Positions 52,326-61,118 of a stretch of DNA of 64,000 bases are shown here, piece after piece (the first letter of the stretch is position 1; every line of letters begins with the position of its first letter). The DNA lies in assembly GCF_023715565.1 (NCBI RefSeq), contig NZ_JAMBOJ010000024.1, forward strand, positions 1 to 64,000. The letters run 5' to 3'. The DNA comes from Cytobacillus firmus. GTDB lineage: Bacteria; Bacillota; Bacilli; Bacillales; Cytobacillaceae. Position numbers and translations under genes: made by a program. A model generated the notes under the pieces. The model ran no database searches. It saw nothing but the letters and a program-made list of their open reading frames with translations, and had not been told where the DNA came from.

Positions 52326-53123
52326 TTACCGTATATCAATTCCAAACCATTTTTCACTGATTTCTGTGTAGGTTCCATCTTCTTTCATTTCGTCAATAAT
52401 TTTTTGGATTTCTTCTGTTAACTCAGGATTATCCTTTCTGATTGCGATGCCAACCTCATCTACAAAAAGACTTTCATCGGCAATTTTGTATGGGTATCCT
52501 TTTGTTTTTATCGCATAAGCAGACATAAGCTTGTCCGAAATAACTGCCTCAAGACGGCCATTGCCCATATCAGTAAAGGCATCTGCTCCGGCACTATAGG
52601 TTTTCACATCTGCTCCTAATTCAATAGCCTTTTCTTCAAAGGTTGTGCCTAGTCCTACACCAACAGTTACACCATCAAGATCTTTACCTTTATTGATTTT
52701 TGAGTTTTCCGGAACAATGATTGCCCCTCCAGACGTGTAGTAATGGACAAAATCCACTTTTTCCTTTCTTTCATCTGTAATGGATAAACTCCCTAGGATA
52801 ATGTCATATTTCTTAGTTAATAAGCCCGTGATAATGGCATCCCACTCGGTTGTCACAGGTTTAAACTCTACCCCCAGCCGTTTTGCAATCTCTTTAGAGA
52901 TATCAACATCAAAACCGTCTAATTCATTTTTATCGTTGATATAGTTGAATGGAGGATACTTCCCGCCCATAGCAACAGTTAAGATTTCTTTTTCCTTGAT
53001 TTTTTCTACCATATTTCCGGAGCCCTCAGCTTTTCCGGAACTCGAGTCTGAACCGCATCCCGCTAAAATAACCATTAATGCCAGCAATAAGATTGATAAT
53101 AACCTACTCTTTTTAATTAGCAT
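52326..53123 (-). CDS. Amino-acid ABC transporter, substrate-binding lipoprotein
   Basis: The 265-residue lipoprotein has a lipobox LAGCG and a type 2 binding fold: KYPPFNYINDKNELDGFDVDI (about 56-76) is the amino-acid-contacting start of the SBP_bac_3 family. The second lobe has VGVGLGTTFEEKA. The ligand cannot be read from sequence; lysine, beta-lysine or an opine is suggested by the neighbours. Confidence 0.87.
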   Translation of the reverse strand: MLIKKSRLLSILLLALMVILAGCGSDSSSGKAEGSGNMVEKIKEKEILTVAMGGKYPPFNYINDKNELDGFDVDISKEIAKRLGVEFKPVTTEWDAIITGLLTKKYDIILGSLSITDERKEKVDFVHYYTSGGAIIVPENSKINKGKDLDGVTVGVGLGTTFEEKAIELGADVKTYSAGADAFTDMGNGRLEAVISDKLMSAYAIKTKGYPYKIADESLFVDEVGIAIRKDNPELTEEIQKIIDEMKEDGTYTEISEKWFGIDIR

Positions 53124-53218
53124 TTATCATTTCCCCTTTTCCAAATTTCATTTCTTGAACTAATTATAGAATTTTCAGATAAATCAAACCATCAACATTT
53201 CCCTAAAAAACCGAATGT

Positions 53219-54349
53219 TTATTTATCCAAATGTATAAAAAGACCATCCCCCTCTTTCAAATAAGTATTTAATTGGCCAATGGTCATATCGTGAATCCCC
53301 ATGGATTTCAAAGTTCTTCCACTTTCCAGGAAGTCCTGACCTAATAAATAGGAGGCCATTGTAATGCTCGATTCTGTTAACCTTACATCGACTCCTGTTT
53401 TTTTGGCTAATTCAAACCAAGGGACCAATCCATAGGGTACATCCTCTGTCAGATAACGATGATCCAATTCTTCCGGACCTTTGGCTGTAAGATGCGGACT
53501 AGTAGAAATCATTTCATGCCAGTTTGAATTTGAAGTGACATAACCTGTATTCATTACCCGTTCCAAGTATGGAATTACATTAAGTCCAAGAGACTTTCCT
53601 ACTCTGATTCTCTCTTCATCAAGTTTTTCAAGTACACCGGCAATTCTTGAAGTTACCCCCTCTTGAAAGTGATAATACTCTCCCTTTGCCCGTTCAATTG
53701 TGCCCGCATTAAACAGACATGGAAGAACGTTCAACACAGGATTTCCATTATGAAAACCAACTTCCAGGACATTTTCAGCAGGCTTCACCTTTGGGTAAAG
53801 CTTACTAAATGCATCAACAAATACAGAGTTTTGTGCTGATGGAAAGGCCGAAGCCCAAATTTGCTTCACATATAATTTAATATGGACTGCTGACTCTCCA
53901 TTCATCTTTCGGCAGGCATAAGGAAGCGTGTTCGTTTCCGCTAATATATAACGGGCCTTTACCCCTTGTTCTTTAAATATCTTATTAAAGCAAAGGCTTC
54001 CACCTGTGTATCCCGGAATAAGCACGATGATTTGATTATCTCTGATATAAGGCGATATCATCTCTGCAATTCTTTCATGTGAAGCAGAATGCGAGATTAC
54101 AAGGATTATATCTGCAGCAGTAACAGCCTTTTGTAAATTGGTTTCGATATCAGGTGCATGAGCTATCCCTGAAATTTCACCAGTCATTTTTATTTTTCCG
54201 GATTCTATCAGCGGAAAGAGATTTGACTGATACTCTGGAAGCTCATAGATAGTAACATCAAAGCCTTTTAGCTTTAAATCGCCGGCTGCAGCATACCCTC
54301 CATGACCTGCTCCGATGATTGTAATTTTACTATAATCCAAAAGTTTCAC
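53219..54349 (-). CDS. Octopine/nopaline dehydrogenase-family oxidoreductase (opine dehydrogenase)
   Basis: The 376-residue protein has an N-terminal NAD(P) loop ITIIGAGHGGYAAAGDLKLKG (about 9-29) and the C-terminal octopine-dehydrogenase domain. LEVGFHNGNPVLNVLP (about 196-211) carries the His expected at the active site. Such enzymes form or cleave N-carboxyalkyl amino acids from an amino acid and a 2-oxo acid. Beside an importer, the catabolic direction is more likely. It heads the operon with the transporter and AblB and is divergent from the second PucR gene, 79 bp away. Confidence 0.82.
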   Translation of the reverse strand: MKLLDYSKITIIGAGHGGYAAAGDLKLKGFDVTIYELPEYQSNLFPLIESGKIKMTGEISGIAHAPDIETNLQKAVTAADIILVISHSASHERIAEMISPYIRDNQIIVLIPGYTGGSLCFNKIFKEQGVKARYILAETNTLPYACRKMNGESAVHIKLYVKQIWASAFPSAQNSVFVDAFSKLYPKVKPAENVLEVGFHNGNPVLNVLPCLFNAGTIERAKGEYYHFQEGVTSRIAGVLEKLDEERIRVGKSLGLNVIPYLERVMNTGYVTSNSNWHEMISTSPHLTAKGPEELDHRYLTEDVPYGLVPWFELAKKTGVDVRLTESSITMASYLLGQDFLESGRTLKSMGIHDMTIGQLNTYLKEGDGLFIHLDK

Positions 54350-54428
54350 CTTCCTTTCGAATGAGTATTACCCTATAATGTATTCTAATAATAACCTAAA
54401 CTGCAAATCTGATTGGAGGTACCTTCGT

Positions 54429-56051
54429 GTGATAAACTTACGAGAGATGTTAGCGCTTCCAATACTCAACAGCTCCAATCTTATATCAGGCAATAAAGGA
54501 TTAAGCAAACCTGTCAGATGGCTGACCATCCTCGAACTGCTTGATGATATAGACAAGCTTGAGAGGGGGGAAGTTCTTTTAACGACTGCCTTTGATTTAT
54601 CTTCCAATGAAGAAATGAAAAAGAATTTAATCAAGAAGCTGCATGATCAGGGCGTCTCTGGAATCATTATTCAAACCGGGTATTATTTGGAGGAAATCCC
54701 TCACGAAATGGCTGTTCAAAGCAATCATTACAACTTTCCTATTCTAGAACTCCCCAAAACTGTTTCTTTTTCAGAAATCACAAAGGTAGTCCATAAACAT
54801 ATCCTAAATAAACAATTTGAAGAAATTCACTTTTCAGAAGAAATGTATCGCAAATTTACTGATATCGCTGTAAATAACCAAGGGCTGCTGCCGATCGCAA
54901 AGGCTATGGGCACTTTAATTAAAGGACATATCAGTATTTTCGATATACACATGAATGAACTTTGTTCTGTCATTTCTTCTGATCCCAAATTGAATTTACC
55001 AGATAACTTCTGTCGCGAAATTCTATACCAATATAGGGAACAAGAAGACAATTCACCTTTAAGAACCTCTGCAAAATTAGAATTTGAACATAATTCTGTT
55101 CTGATTGTGCCTGTTAATTCCAAAAATGATATATTCGGTTATATTGTTGGAGTAAAAGCTGACGCCTTCAATGATCTAGAAGAAATCGCTGTCCAGCATG
55201 CTTCAACAATATCAGCTTTGGAGTTTATTAAACTTTCAAGCCTTGAAGAAAAAGATAATCAGCTGAAATCAGATTTTCTTGAGCTTGTCCTGACAGGCAA
55301 TTACACAGATGAGCTTACAATTTATTCAAAAGGTGAGGCATTGGGGTATAAAATCGGTTCTCATGACACATGTGTCGCTATCATTAAATTAGATGAATAT
55401 GATCAACTTTCTTCCAAAGAAAGTGCAAGGATTGATAGAAAGCTTCAGCAGCTCCTTATGAAGAGACTCCAGGACAATGCTTTTAAAACTTTATTTAAAA
55501 AGTTAAATGGCCACTTTGTTATTCTCATCACCAGGGAAGCGTCCATCAAAGTGAATATTACCGATGTCCTTACTGCTGTTCAGTTTGAGGTTCAGTCTTT
55601 GTACGATACTACCCTTTCGATTGGGATCGGGAATTACTATAATGACTACAGCGAATATCGTTTCTCCTACAAGGAGGCCCAGGAATCTCTGTTCATAATT
55701 GATTCCGTCTGGAAAAATAACAAATGCATACACCATAAGGATTTAGGATTATATAAACTGTTGCTCCCTCTGCTCCAGGATAAGCAGCTAATTAATAACT
55801 TTCACAAAAATGTCCTCAATGATCTTATTAATGATAAGGAATTACTGGAAACATTAAGAGTTTACTTGGAGGATCTGAAAATAAACGAATCCTCTCAAAA
55901 GTTATTTATCCATCGGCATACGTTAAAATACCGGATTAAAAAAATTGAGACGATCACACAGCGCAAAATTTCCAATTTTCATGACCGGATCGAGCTGGAA
56001 CTTGCTTTAATTATTCATAACATGCTGGATAAAGACACTGACAGCCAATAA
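54429..56051 (+). CDS. PucR-family transcriptional regulator (second of two)
   Basis: The 540-residue protein has the same layout as the regulator at 48307: PucR ligand domain (about 1-125, PVRWLTILELLDDIDKLERG), GGDEF-like middle and C-terminal helix-turn-helix (LFIHRHTLKYRIKKIE). I start at GTG 54429, with GGAGG 9 nt ahead; the frame is open upstream. It is divergent from the opine dehydrogenase operon. The two regulators are paralogues and probably arose by duplication within this island. Confidence 0.83.
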   Translation: MINLREMLALPILNSSNLISGNKGLSKPVRWLTILELLDDIDKLERGEVLLTTAFDLSSNEEMKKNLIKKLHDQGVSGIIIQTGYYLEEIPHEMAVQSNHYNFPILELPKTVSFSEITKVVHKHILNKQFEEIHFSEEMYRKFTDIAVNNQGLLPIAKAMGTLIKGHISIFDIHMNELCSVISSDPKLNLPDNFCREILYQYREQEDNSPLRTSAKLEFEHNSVLIVPVNSKNDIFGYIVGVKADAFNDLEEIAVQHASTISALEFIKLSSLEEKDNQLKSDFLELVLTGNYTDELTIYSKGEALGYKIGSHDTCVAIIKLDEYDQLSSKESARIDRKLQQLLMKRLQDNAFKTLFKKLNGHFVILITREASIKVNITDVLTAVQFEVQSLYDTTLSIGIGNYYNDYSEYRFSYKEAQESLFIIDSVWKNNKCIHHKDLGLYKLLLPLLQDKQLINNFHKNVLNDLINDKELLETLRVYLEDLKINESSQKLFIHRHTLKYRIKKIETITQRKISNFHDRIELELALIIHNMLDKDTDSQ

Positions 56052-56055
56052 AATC

Positions 56056-56084
56056 CTGATAGAAGGATTATTTCCTTCTATCAG
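56056..56084. terminator. Bidirectional terminator
   Basis: CTGATAGAAGGA and TCCTTCTATCAG form a perfect 12-bp stem with a 5-nt loop between convergent genes; GGATTTTATT follows on the minus strand. Confidence 0.85.
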
Positions 56085-56088
56085 ACCG

Positions 56089-57174
56089 CTATCTTGAAAC
56101 CATTACATGTTCTTCAAAGTAGCTGATGGTTGCCCTGGCTAATGCCCTTTCTATCTTATCATCAGAATTTGCTTGGGGGTTACACCCTTTATTCAATAGT
56201 ACATTTATGAACGGCCAGATTTTCTCTCCATACACCTCCATGCATTCCTTTGCCATAACACTTGGCCAAGCATTGCAGCTAATAGCTGTCCTTCTATTAG
56301 CAGTATTGATGACTGAAGGTATTTTTTTTTCCCATTCTATTTCATCCGGCTGGAAAATAAATTTGTCGATATTTCCATGCGGCAGTCCTTCAATAGCTTT
56401 TTGTTGAATTCCATCTTTTTGAATTTCATATGGATCTGCTGTTAAGTCCAAGACCACAGCACTCTCTGGAAGCACTTCAAGCCATTCATTTGGAATAATA
56501 ACCAATTTAGCATCCGGCCTTCTCGTTGCATCGATTAACAAATCAGTCTTTCCAAGAATTTCTTTTATCGAATCAGGAAATTTTGTAACTTCTTTTTCTA
56601 AAAACTCAATGGTTACACCTTTTGCCCCCGCTGCCTCAAACCCTTGATTGGTATACTCCTGAAAAGAATACCTTGCCGCCTGAAATCCTAAATTGCCCAT
56701 CCCAAGAATAGACACTTTAAGAGCTTTTCCCTTAAATTGAGCAGCATTCTTCTTGAGCTCATTAAAGGCAGTATGAACTCCCCCTAAAGCCGTCATTTCA
56801 TACGAGACAACTAAGCGTCTATAGAAATCATCCACAATGGAATCTAAAGAAAAACTATTAATATGGTTTTCTTTTAATTTCTCAAGTAAAGCTGGCCTTG
56901 TCTCATAATGAAGCATGGATAGTAGCCCTGAGGAAGGATTCATCAGTTCCAACGACTCAATTTCAGGAACCCGGATAACAACAATTAGATTCTGTTTAAA
57001 GACTGTGTTCCGATCCACAAACTTTAGATCACTGTTAACTCTCAGATAATCTTCCTCTGAGTATCCCAGCTTTTTGCCATAGCCTATTTCAAGAAAAACC
57101 TGCACATTTGATGAATGAAAATTTTTAAAAAAAGATGGAAGGAAGTCTCTTTTTTCACCTTCCTCTTTATCCAT
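56089..57174 (-). CDS. Alanine dehydrogenase/PNT-family oxidoreductase, possibly saccharopine-dehydrogenase-like
   Basis: The 361-residue protein has the fold order of alanine dehydrogenase: an N-terminal substrate part with VFLEIGYGKKLGYSEEDY, then LSMLHYETRP with a His where alanine dehydrogenase has its catalytic His, and the NAD loop KVSILGMGNLGFQAARYSF (about 168-186). The conserved Lys of the KVKEP motif appears as Arg in VIRVPE. The sequence is therefore divergent. Substrates may be an amino acid or an opine such as saccharopine. It follows the opine island and is convergent with the second PucR gene. Confidence 0.65.
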   Translation of the reverse strand: MDKEEGEKRDFLPSFFKNFHSSNVQVFLEIGYGKKLGYSEEDYLRVNSDLKFVDRNTVFKQNLIVVIRVPEIESLELMNPSSGLLSMLHYETRPALLEKLKENHINSFSLDSIVDDFYRRLVVSYEMTALGGVHTAFNELKKNAAQFKGKALKVSILGMGNLGFQAARYSFQEYTNQGFEAAGAKGVTIEFLEKEVTKFPDSIKEILGKTDLLIDATRRPDAKLVIIPNEWLEVLPESAVVLDLTADPYEIQKDGIQQKAIEGLPHGNIDKFIFQPDEIEWEKKIPSVINTANRRTAISCNAWPSVMAKECMEVYGEKIWPFINVLLNKGCNPQANSDDKIERALARATISYFEEHVMVSR

Positions 57175-57410
57175 TATTGGAAACCCTATTGATCTAACTT
57201 CTGAAGATAAGATAGGGAGCCCCCCTCACTTAATATTTTCTGAATTTATATAATATTAACTCATTTGTAAGGCATTTAATATTTACACCTGGTATAAATA
57301 TCAGTTGAATTTTTATCCAAATAGACAAAACGCGTATCAATATTAAAACTAGTGGTAAGCTTTATTCATTTAACAAATACTATGGCTGACCTAAACTTAG
57401 GAGGCATTCT

Positions 57411-59045
57411 ATGAAATCATTGATCTCCCTCATATTAATCAGTTTCATCGGATTGAATCCTTACAGCAGCCAAGTATTAGAGAAACATATCTGGGATCAG
57501 CAAGGCCTCTCTGAGGATTATCATGGCCATATTGAAGATCGCTCAGATGGGCCCTACAAGAAGATACAACTGCTTGGAATCAACGATTTCCATGGCCAGC
57601 TGAATGTAACCCGGCAGATTAACGGCAGACCAGCAGGACGTGCAGATTATCTCGCTGCGTATTTGCGCCACCGTGCCGCAGAAAATGAAAATACCATCCT
57701 GCTTCATACTGGAGACATGATAGGAGCCAGTCCTCCTTTATCTTCCCTCCTGATGGATGAACCGACCATTGAGTTTTTGAATAAGATGGGGTTTGATATT
57801 GGCACCATCGGTAACCATGAATTCGACAGAGGCCTGGATGAACTGCTTCGCTTACTAAATGGCGGAAGCCCTTCAGTCGTAAAGAATTACCCTGGTTCCC
57901 GCTTTCCATGGATTGCAGCCAATGTTACCAGTCATAAGTCAGGCAAGCACCTTCTCCCCCCATATAAAATATTAAATGTGAGCGGGGTCCCAATAGGGTT
58001 TATCGGGGTGATCATGAAACAAGCACCAAGTTTATCCGCACTAAATAGTGTGAAGGGTCTTACCTTCACTGATGAAGCGGAAGCTATCAATAAGTATACC
58101 CGGGAACTTAAAAAGCAAGGAATAAGAGCCATTGTGGTACTGGCTCATGTTCCTGGCAAATCAAATCAAAAAGGAGAACTAGCCACAGGGCAGCTAATAG
58201 AATTGGCCCATCAAGTGGATGACGAAGTGGATATTATGTTCGGAGGCCACAGTCATGCTTATCTGAACAGTGTGGTGGATGGGAAGCTGTTGGTCCAGGC
58301 CTATTCATATGGCACCGCCTTTTCTGATGTGGATATCGAAATAGATCCCAGGACAAAGGATATTGTCCGCAAGAATGCTGAAATTGTGAATGTTTTTCAA
58401 GAGAATATCCAGCCTGCAAGCGACATAACCAGAATGATCGAACGATATGAAAGAAAAGTAGAGCCTGCTGTGAACAGATATATTGGCACTGCTGCTATAC
58501 CCATCACAGCTGCCCGAAACAGAAGCGGGGAGTCCGCCCTGGGCAATCTTATTGCGGATTCAGAACGGGCAGCGATGACCACAGATTTCGCTTTCATCAA
58601 TCCAGGAGGAATCCGCGCAGACATTGACGCCGGCCGTATTACATGGGGAAACTTATATTTCGCGCTTCCCTTCAGTAATCAATTGGTTAAAATGCATCTG
58701 ACAGGCACCCAAATCCGTGATGTCCTTAATCAGCAATGGCAGCCGAATATAACAAGAATTCTACAGATATCAGGACTCACTTATACTTGGGATGACAGAA
58801 GGCCCATAGGTGAAAAAGTAAAGGATATATACCTTATGGACGGTATAAAACTCGAACCGGACAAGACCTATTCGGTCACTGTAAACACTTATCTCGCTAA
58901 TGGAGGAGATAATTTCACCGTATTTCTAAATGGTATAAATAGAGTGACCGGCCCCAACGATATTGATGCACTGGAGAGGTATATTCAGCAGCTACCGCAG
59001 TCGTTTAGTTATGCGATTGATGGACGCATAAAGAGAGTGAACTAA
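57411..59045 (+). CDS. Secreted 5'-nucleotidase / metallophosphoesterase
   Basis: The 544-residue protein has an N-terminal signal peptide (about 1-20), a calcineurin-like phosphoesterase domain (about 50-290: GINDFHGQL, HTGDMIGASPP, GNHEFDRG, FGGHSHAYL) and a 5'-nucleotidase C-terminal domain (about 345-510: ESALGNLIADS, INPGGIRADI). It degrades extracellular nucleotides for phosphate or nucleoside salvage. No LPXTG anchor is present. TTAGGAGG precedes the ATG. Confidence 0.9.
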   Translation: MKSLISLILISFIGLNPYSSQVLEKHIWDQQGLSEDYHGHIEDRSDGPYKKIQLLGINDFHGQLNVTRQINGRPAGRADYLAAYLRHRAAENENTILLHTGDMIGASPPLSSLLMDEPTIEFLNKMGFDIGTIGNHEFDRGLDELLRLLNGGSPSVVKNYPGSRFPWIAANVTSHKSGKHLLPPYKILNVSGVPIGFIGVIMKQAPSLSALNSVKGLTFTDEAEAINKYTRELKKQGIRAIVVLAHVPGKSNQKGELATGQLIELAHQVDDEVDIMFGGHSHAYLNSVVDGKLLVQAYSYGTAFSDVDIEIDPRTKDIVRKNAEIVNVFQENIQPASDITRMIERYERKVEPAVNRYIGTAAIPITAARNRSGESALGNLIADSERAAMTTDFAFINPGGIRADIDAGRITWGNLYFALPFSNQLVKMHLTGTQIRDVLNQQWQPNITRILQISGLTYTWDDRRPIGEKVKDIYLMDGIKLEPDKTYSVTVNTYLANGGDNFTVFLNGINRVTGPNDIDALERYIQQLPQSFSYAIDGRIKRVN

Positions 59046-59048
59046 AAA

Positions 59049-59075
59049 GGACAGTCCCGGAGACTGTCCTTTTTT
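59049..59075 (+). terminator. Terminator of the 5'-nucleotidase gene
   Basis: GGACAGT and ACTGTCC pair around a 7-nt loop; TTTTTTCTTT follows directly on the + strand. Confidence 0.8.
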
Positions 59076-59150
59076 CTTTGCATATTGATACTAATAGCAG
59101 GATCTTGCTCATATCCTTCCAATAGGATTAAAAATGAAAGGAATAGGTTA

Positions 59151-59384
59151 ATGAAAAAATATATTTATTTTCTCATGCTGTTCGGTGTCTTCTTTCCATT
59201 ATTCCATAAGACAGCAATAGTGTATGAAAACTGGAGATTGTGCACCACTGCTTCTAAATTAATCGGGATCCGCCTTTATGGTCTGGATTTCATGAGAAAC
59301 CTGCTCATATCAACACTGGCAGCCCTCGCTGCTTTCTATTTCACGCAGCTATTTATTAGATGGGACAGCAAATATAAAAGCTAG
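59151..59384 (+). CDS. Small two-helix membrane protein
   Basis: The 77-residue protein has two transmembrane helices (about 4-20 and 46-66) joined by a loop with NWRLCTTASKLIGIRLYG. I start at the ATG at 59151 because AAAGGAATAGG lies ahead and the first helix begins there; the frame is open 22 codons further up. I recognise no family. Its stop is directly beside the convergent DUF3267 gene. Confidence 0.6.
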   Translation: MKKYIYFLMLFGVFFPLFHKTAIVYENWRLCTTASKLIGIRLYGLDFMRNLLISTLAALAAFYFTQLFIRWDSKYKS

Positions 59385-59921
59385 CTATTCATAAACCATA
59401 AATTGTGGTTTAGTCGGATGGTCAATGACAAGAGCCTCATTCGAAAATTTTAATAGCTTTTGATACAAAATGAGATCTCCCAGACAACCAACTGTCAATA
59501 TCGCTCCCAGGATCGATAATCCAGGCATGTTAAACACAACTCCCAGAATAAGCGGCAGTAAGCCAGTCGGAATAAATGGCAACAATAACACCTTTTTCAT
59601 CTGCTGAACTGTCACAGGCTGTTTGGCATGAGCATAAGCTATACCCATTTTCAGGTTGACTCCCCAGGACATTTCCTTCCAAGGAACACCGCCAATATAG
59701 TGAAAACCCGCCAAATGAATGGCTTCATGCAAAATAACGATTACGACCATGCCAGCAAAAAATAATAGCATACCCATAAGATCAAAAGTCATTTCCCCGC
59801 CGCCATAAATCACAGCATGTAAAAAGAGGACCCCAATTATAAGTGCCAACGTTGCAAAAAACAAATAAATCTGCAGCTTCATCATCGAAACAGAAACAAC
59901 GGTTGCTTTTTTATTATCCAA
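59385..59921 (-). CDS. DUF3267 membrane protein, putative zinc metalloprotease
   Basis: The 178-residue protein has four transmembrane helices. VIVILHEAIHLAGFHYIGG (about 57-75) contains the HExxH zinc motif inside the membrane, as in the DUF3267 group of putative site-2-type peptidases. A later conserved Asp lies in GCLGDLILY. The target is unknown. Confidence 0.78.
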   Translation of the reverse strand: MDNKKATVVSVSMMKLQIYLFFATLALIIGVLFLHAVIYGGGEMTFDLMGMLLFFAGMVVIVILHEAIHLAGFHYIGGVPWKEMSWGVNLKMGIAYAHAKQPVTVQQMKKVLLLPFIPTGLLPLILGVVFNMPGLSILGAILTVGCLGDLILYQKLLKFSNEALVIDHPTKPQFMVYE

Positions 59922-60122
59922 TTTTTCACCCCATCAGAGTTAGTCAATACCCATATCTACGGATCAAGCAACAGCGAAGTTTCAGATTCCTCTCCTTCTT
60001 TTGCCTCAGTCTCAGTTTTTCATAATGTACAGTTTCTGCCCAAATGGACCTAAAGTAGCGAAAAACACTGTTACCGCCACTGTTAGACTTGTATAATCAA
60101 GGCAAGAAAAAATGAAAGGACA

Positions 60123-60554
60123 GTGATAAGAAAAGTGCTGTATATCTGGGATATTGAAAAAATCATTTTACATACATTGAACGAGCAACGCCTCAAAATA
60201 AATTACGAGTTCAGCAATACACTCGCTTCACCTATGAGCTACAATGTCTCAACGAATACAATAAAATTTAACTACCTGAAGGTGAACGGCTACATAGCTA
60301 AAATTAATTTTAAAATAAAAGAGACAAATGAGAACCTGGTAAAATTAATGCTTTACCATGAGATCGGCTATTATCTGGATTTCAAGAAAAACAAACATGA
60401 CATCAGAACGCTTATGTACGGAGAAGATGATGAGAAAGAACAGCTCATGGCAGAAATAGAAAGAAACTCCTGGGATTATGGGAGGGGTATTGTACCTGAA
60501 CATCTGGTCAATGCCTATGATATGTTTAGGGAATTGGATAAAGTGTTCAGTTAA
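60123..60554 (+). CDS. Zincin-like protein with an altered HExxH motif
   Basis: The 143-residue protein starts with GTG behind AAAGGACA. The central segment MLYHEIGYYLDFKKN looks like HExGHxxD of ImmA/IrrE-type peptidases, but the second His is Tyr. A Glu-rich helix with EQLMAEIERNSWDYGRGIVP follows, as in those families. Either it is an inactive relative or Tyr takes part in metal binding. It is a single gene. Confidence 0.65.
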   Translation: MIRKVLYIWDIEKIILHTLNEQRLKINYEFSNTLASPMSYNVSTNTIKFNYLKVNGYIAKINFKIKETNENLVKLMLYHEIGYYLDFKKNKHDIRTLMYGEDDEKEQLMAEIERNSWDYGRGIVPEHLVNAYDMFRELDKVFS

Positions 60555-60724
60555 GGAAGATTTGTAAATCTTGATTTTATTAATAATAATGGGAACCTCC
60601 AATTCACTAGGTTCCCTAAAACTTTATACTTCTTTCTTTTTGCATAAGTCATAAATGCCCGCAAAGCACCGATACACAGAAATTGGAACGAGCAGTTTAG
60701 AGACCAAAAGTTATTCACGAAAAA

Positions 60725-60742
60725 GAACAGCTTGCGCTGTCC
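60725..60742 (-). terminator. Terminator of the DUF4190 gene
   Basis: GGACAGC and GCTGTTC pair with one G-T pair around GCAA; TTTTTCG follows on the minus strand. Confidence 0.6.
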
Positions 60743-60745
60743 TTT

Positions 60746-61021
60746 CTATACGCTTCCTGATGCTGACCCGATGGCAACCAGTATCCAAAAGCCGAACTTG
60801 TATATAAATGTTCCAATTCCAAGTATAAGTCCCGTCCAGCACATCCCTTTGCTCTGACCCTTTTTCAGCCCCACTGCACCAAAAATAATGGCCAGGATCC
60901 AGGCTGGCAGAAGAAACCATCCAATAAACGGTATCAGTCCTAATACAATCCCGCATATGCCAAGAACCAGTGAAGCTACAGCCATTCCATTGCTCTCCAT
61001 CTTTGCCTGCTGCACTTCCAT
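60746..61021 (-). CDS. DUF4190 small membrane protein
   Basis: The 91-residue protein has two or three hydrophobic helices in the DUF4190 pattern: NGMAVASLVLGICGIVLGLIPF followed by PAWILAIIFGAVGLKK and a short Lys-Gly turn before the last helix. AAGGAGGGG precedes the ATG. Function unknown. Confidence 0.8.
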   Translation of the reverse strand: MEVQQAKMESNGMAVASLVLGICGIVLGLIPFIGWFLLPAWILAIIFGAVGLKKGQSKGMCWTGLILGIGTFIYKFGFWILVAIGSASGSV

Positions 61022-61118
61022 CGCATCCCCTCCTTCTTTCTATGGATACGCGTGATTTAGTAATAAAAGAACCGTATTCGTTTTAATTAGAGTTAATTTC
61101 TGGATAGTTTCATTTGAC

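Noticed and set aside
41156-57174. Purine/allantoin catabolic cluster suggested by PucR regulators
   Set aside because: None of the genes is a purine-pathway enzyme; the yod-type set and amino-acid transporter fit amino-acid breakdown much better.
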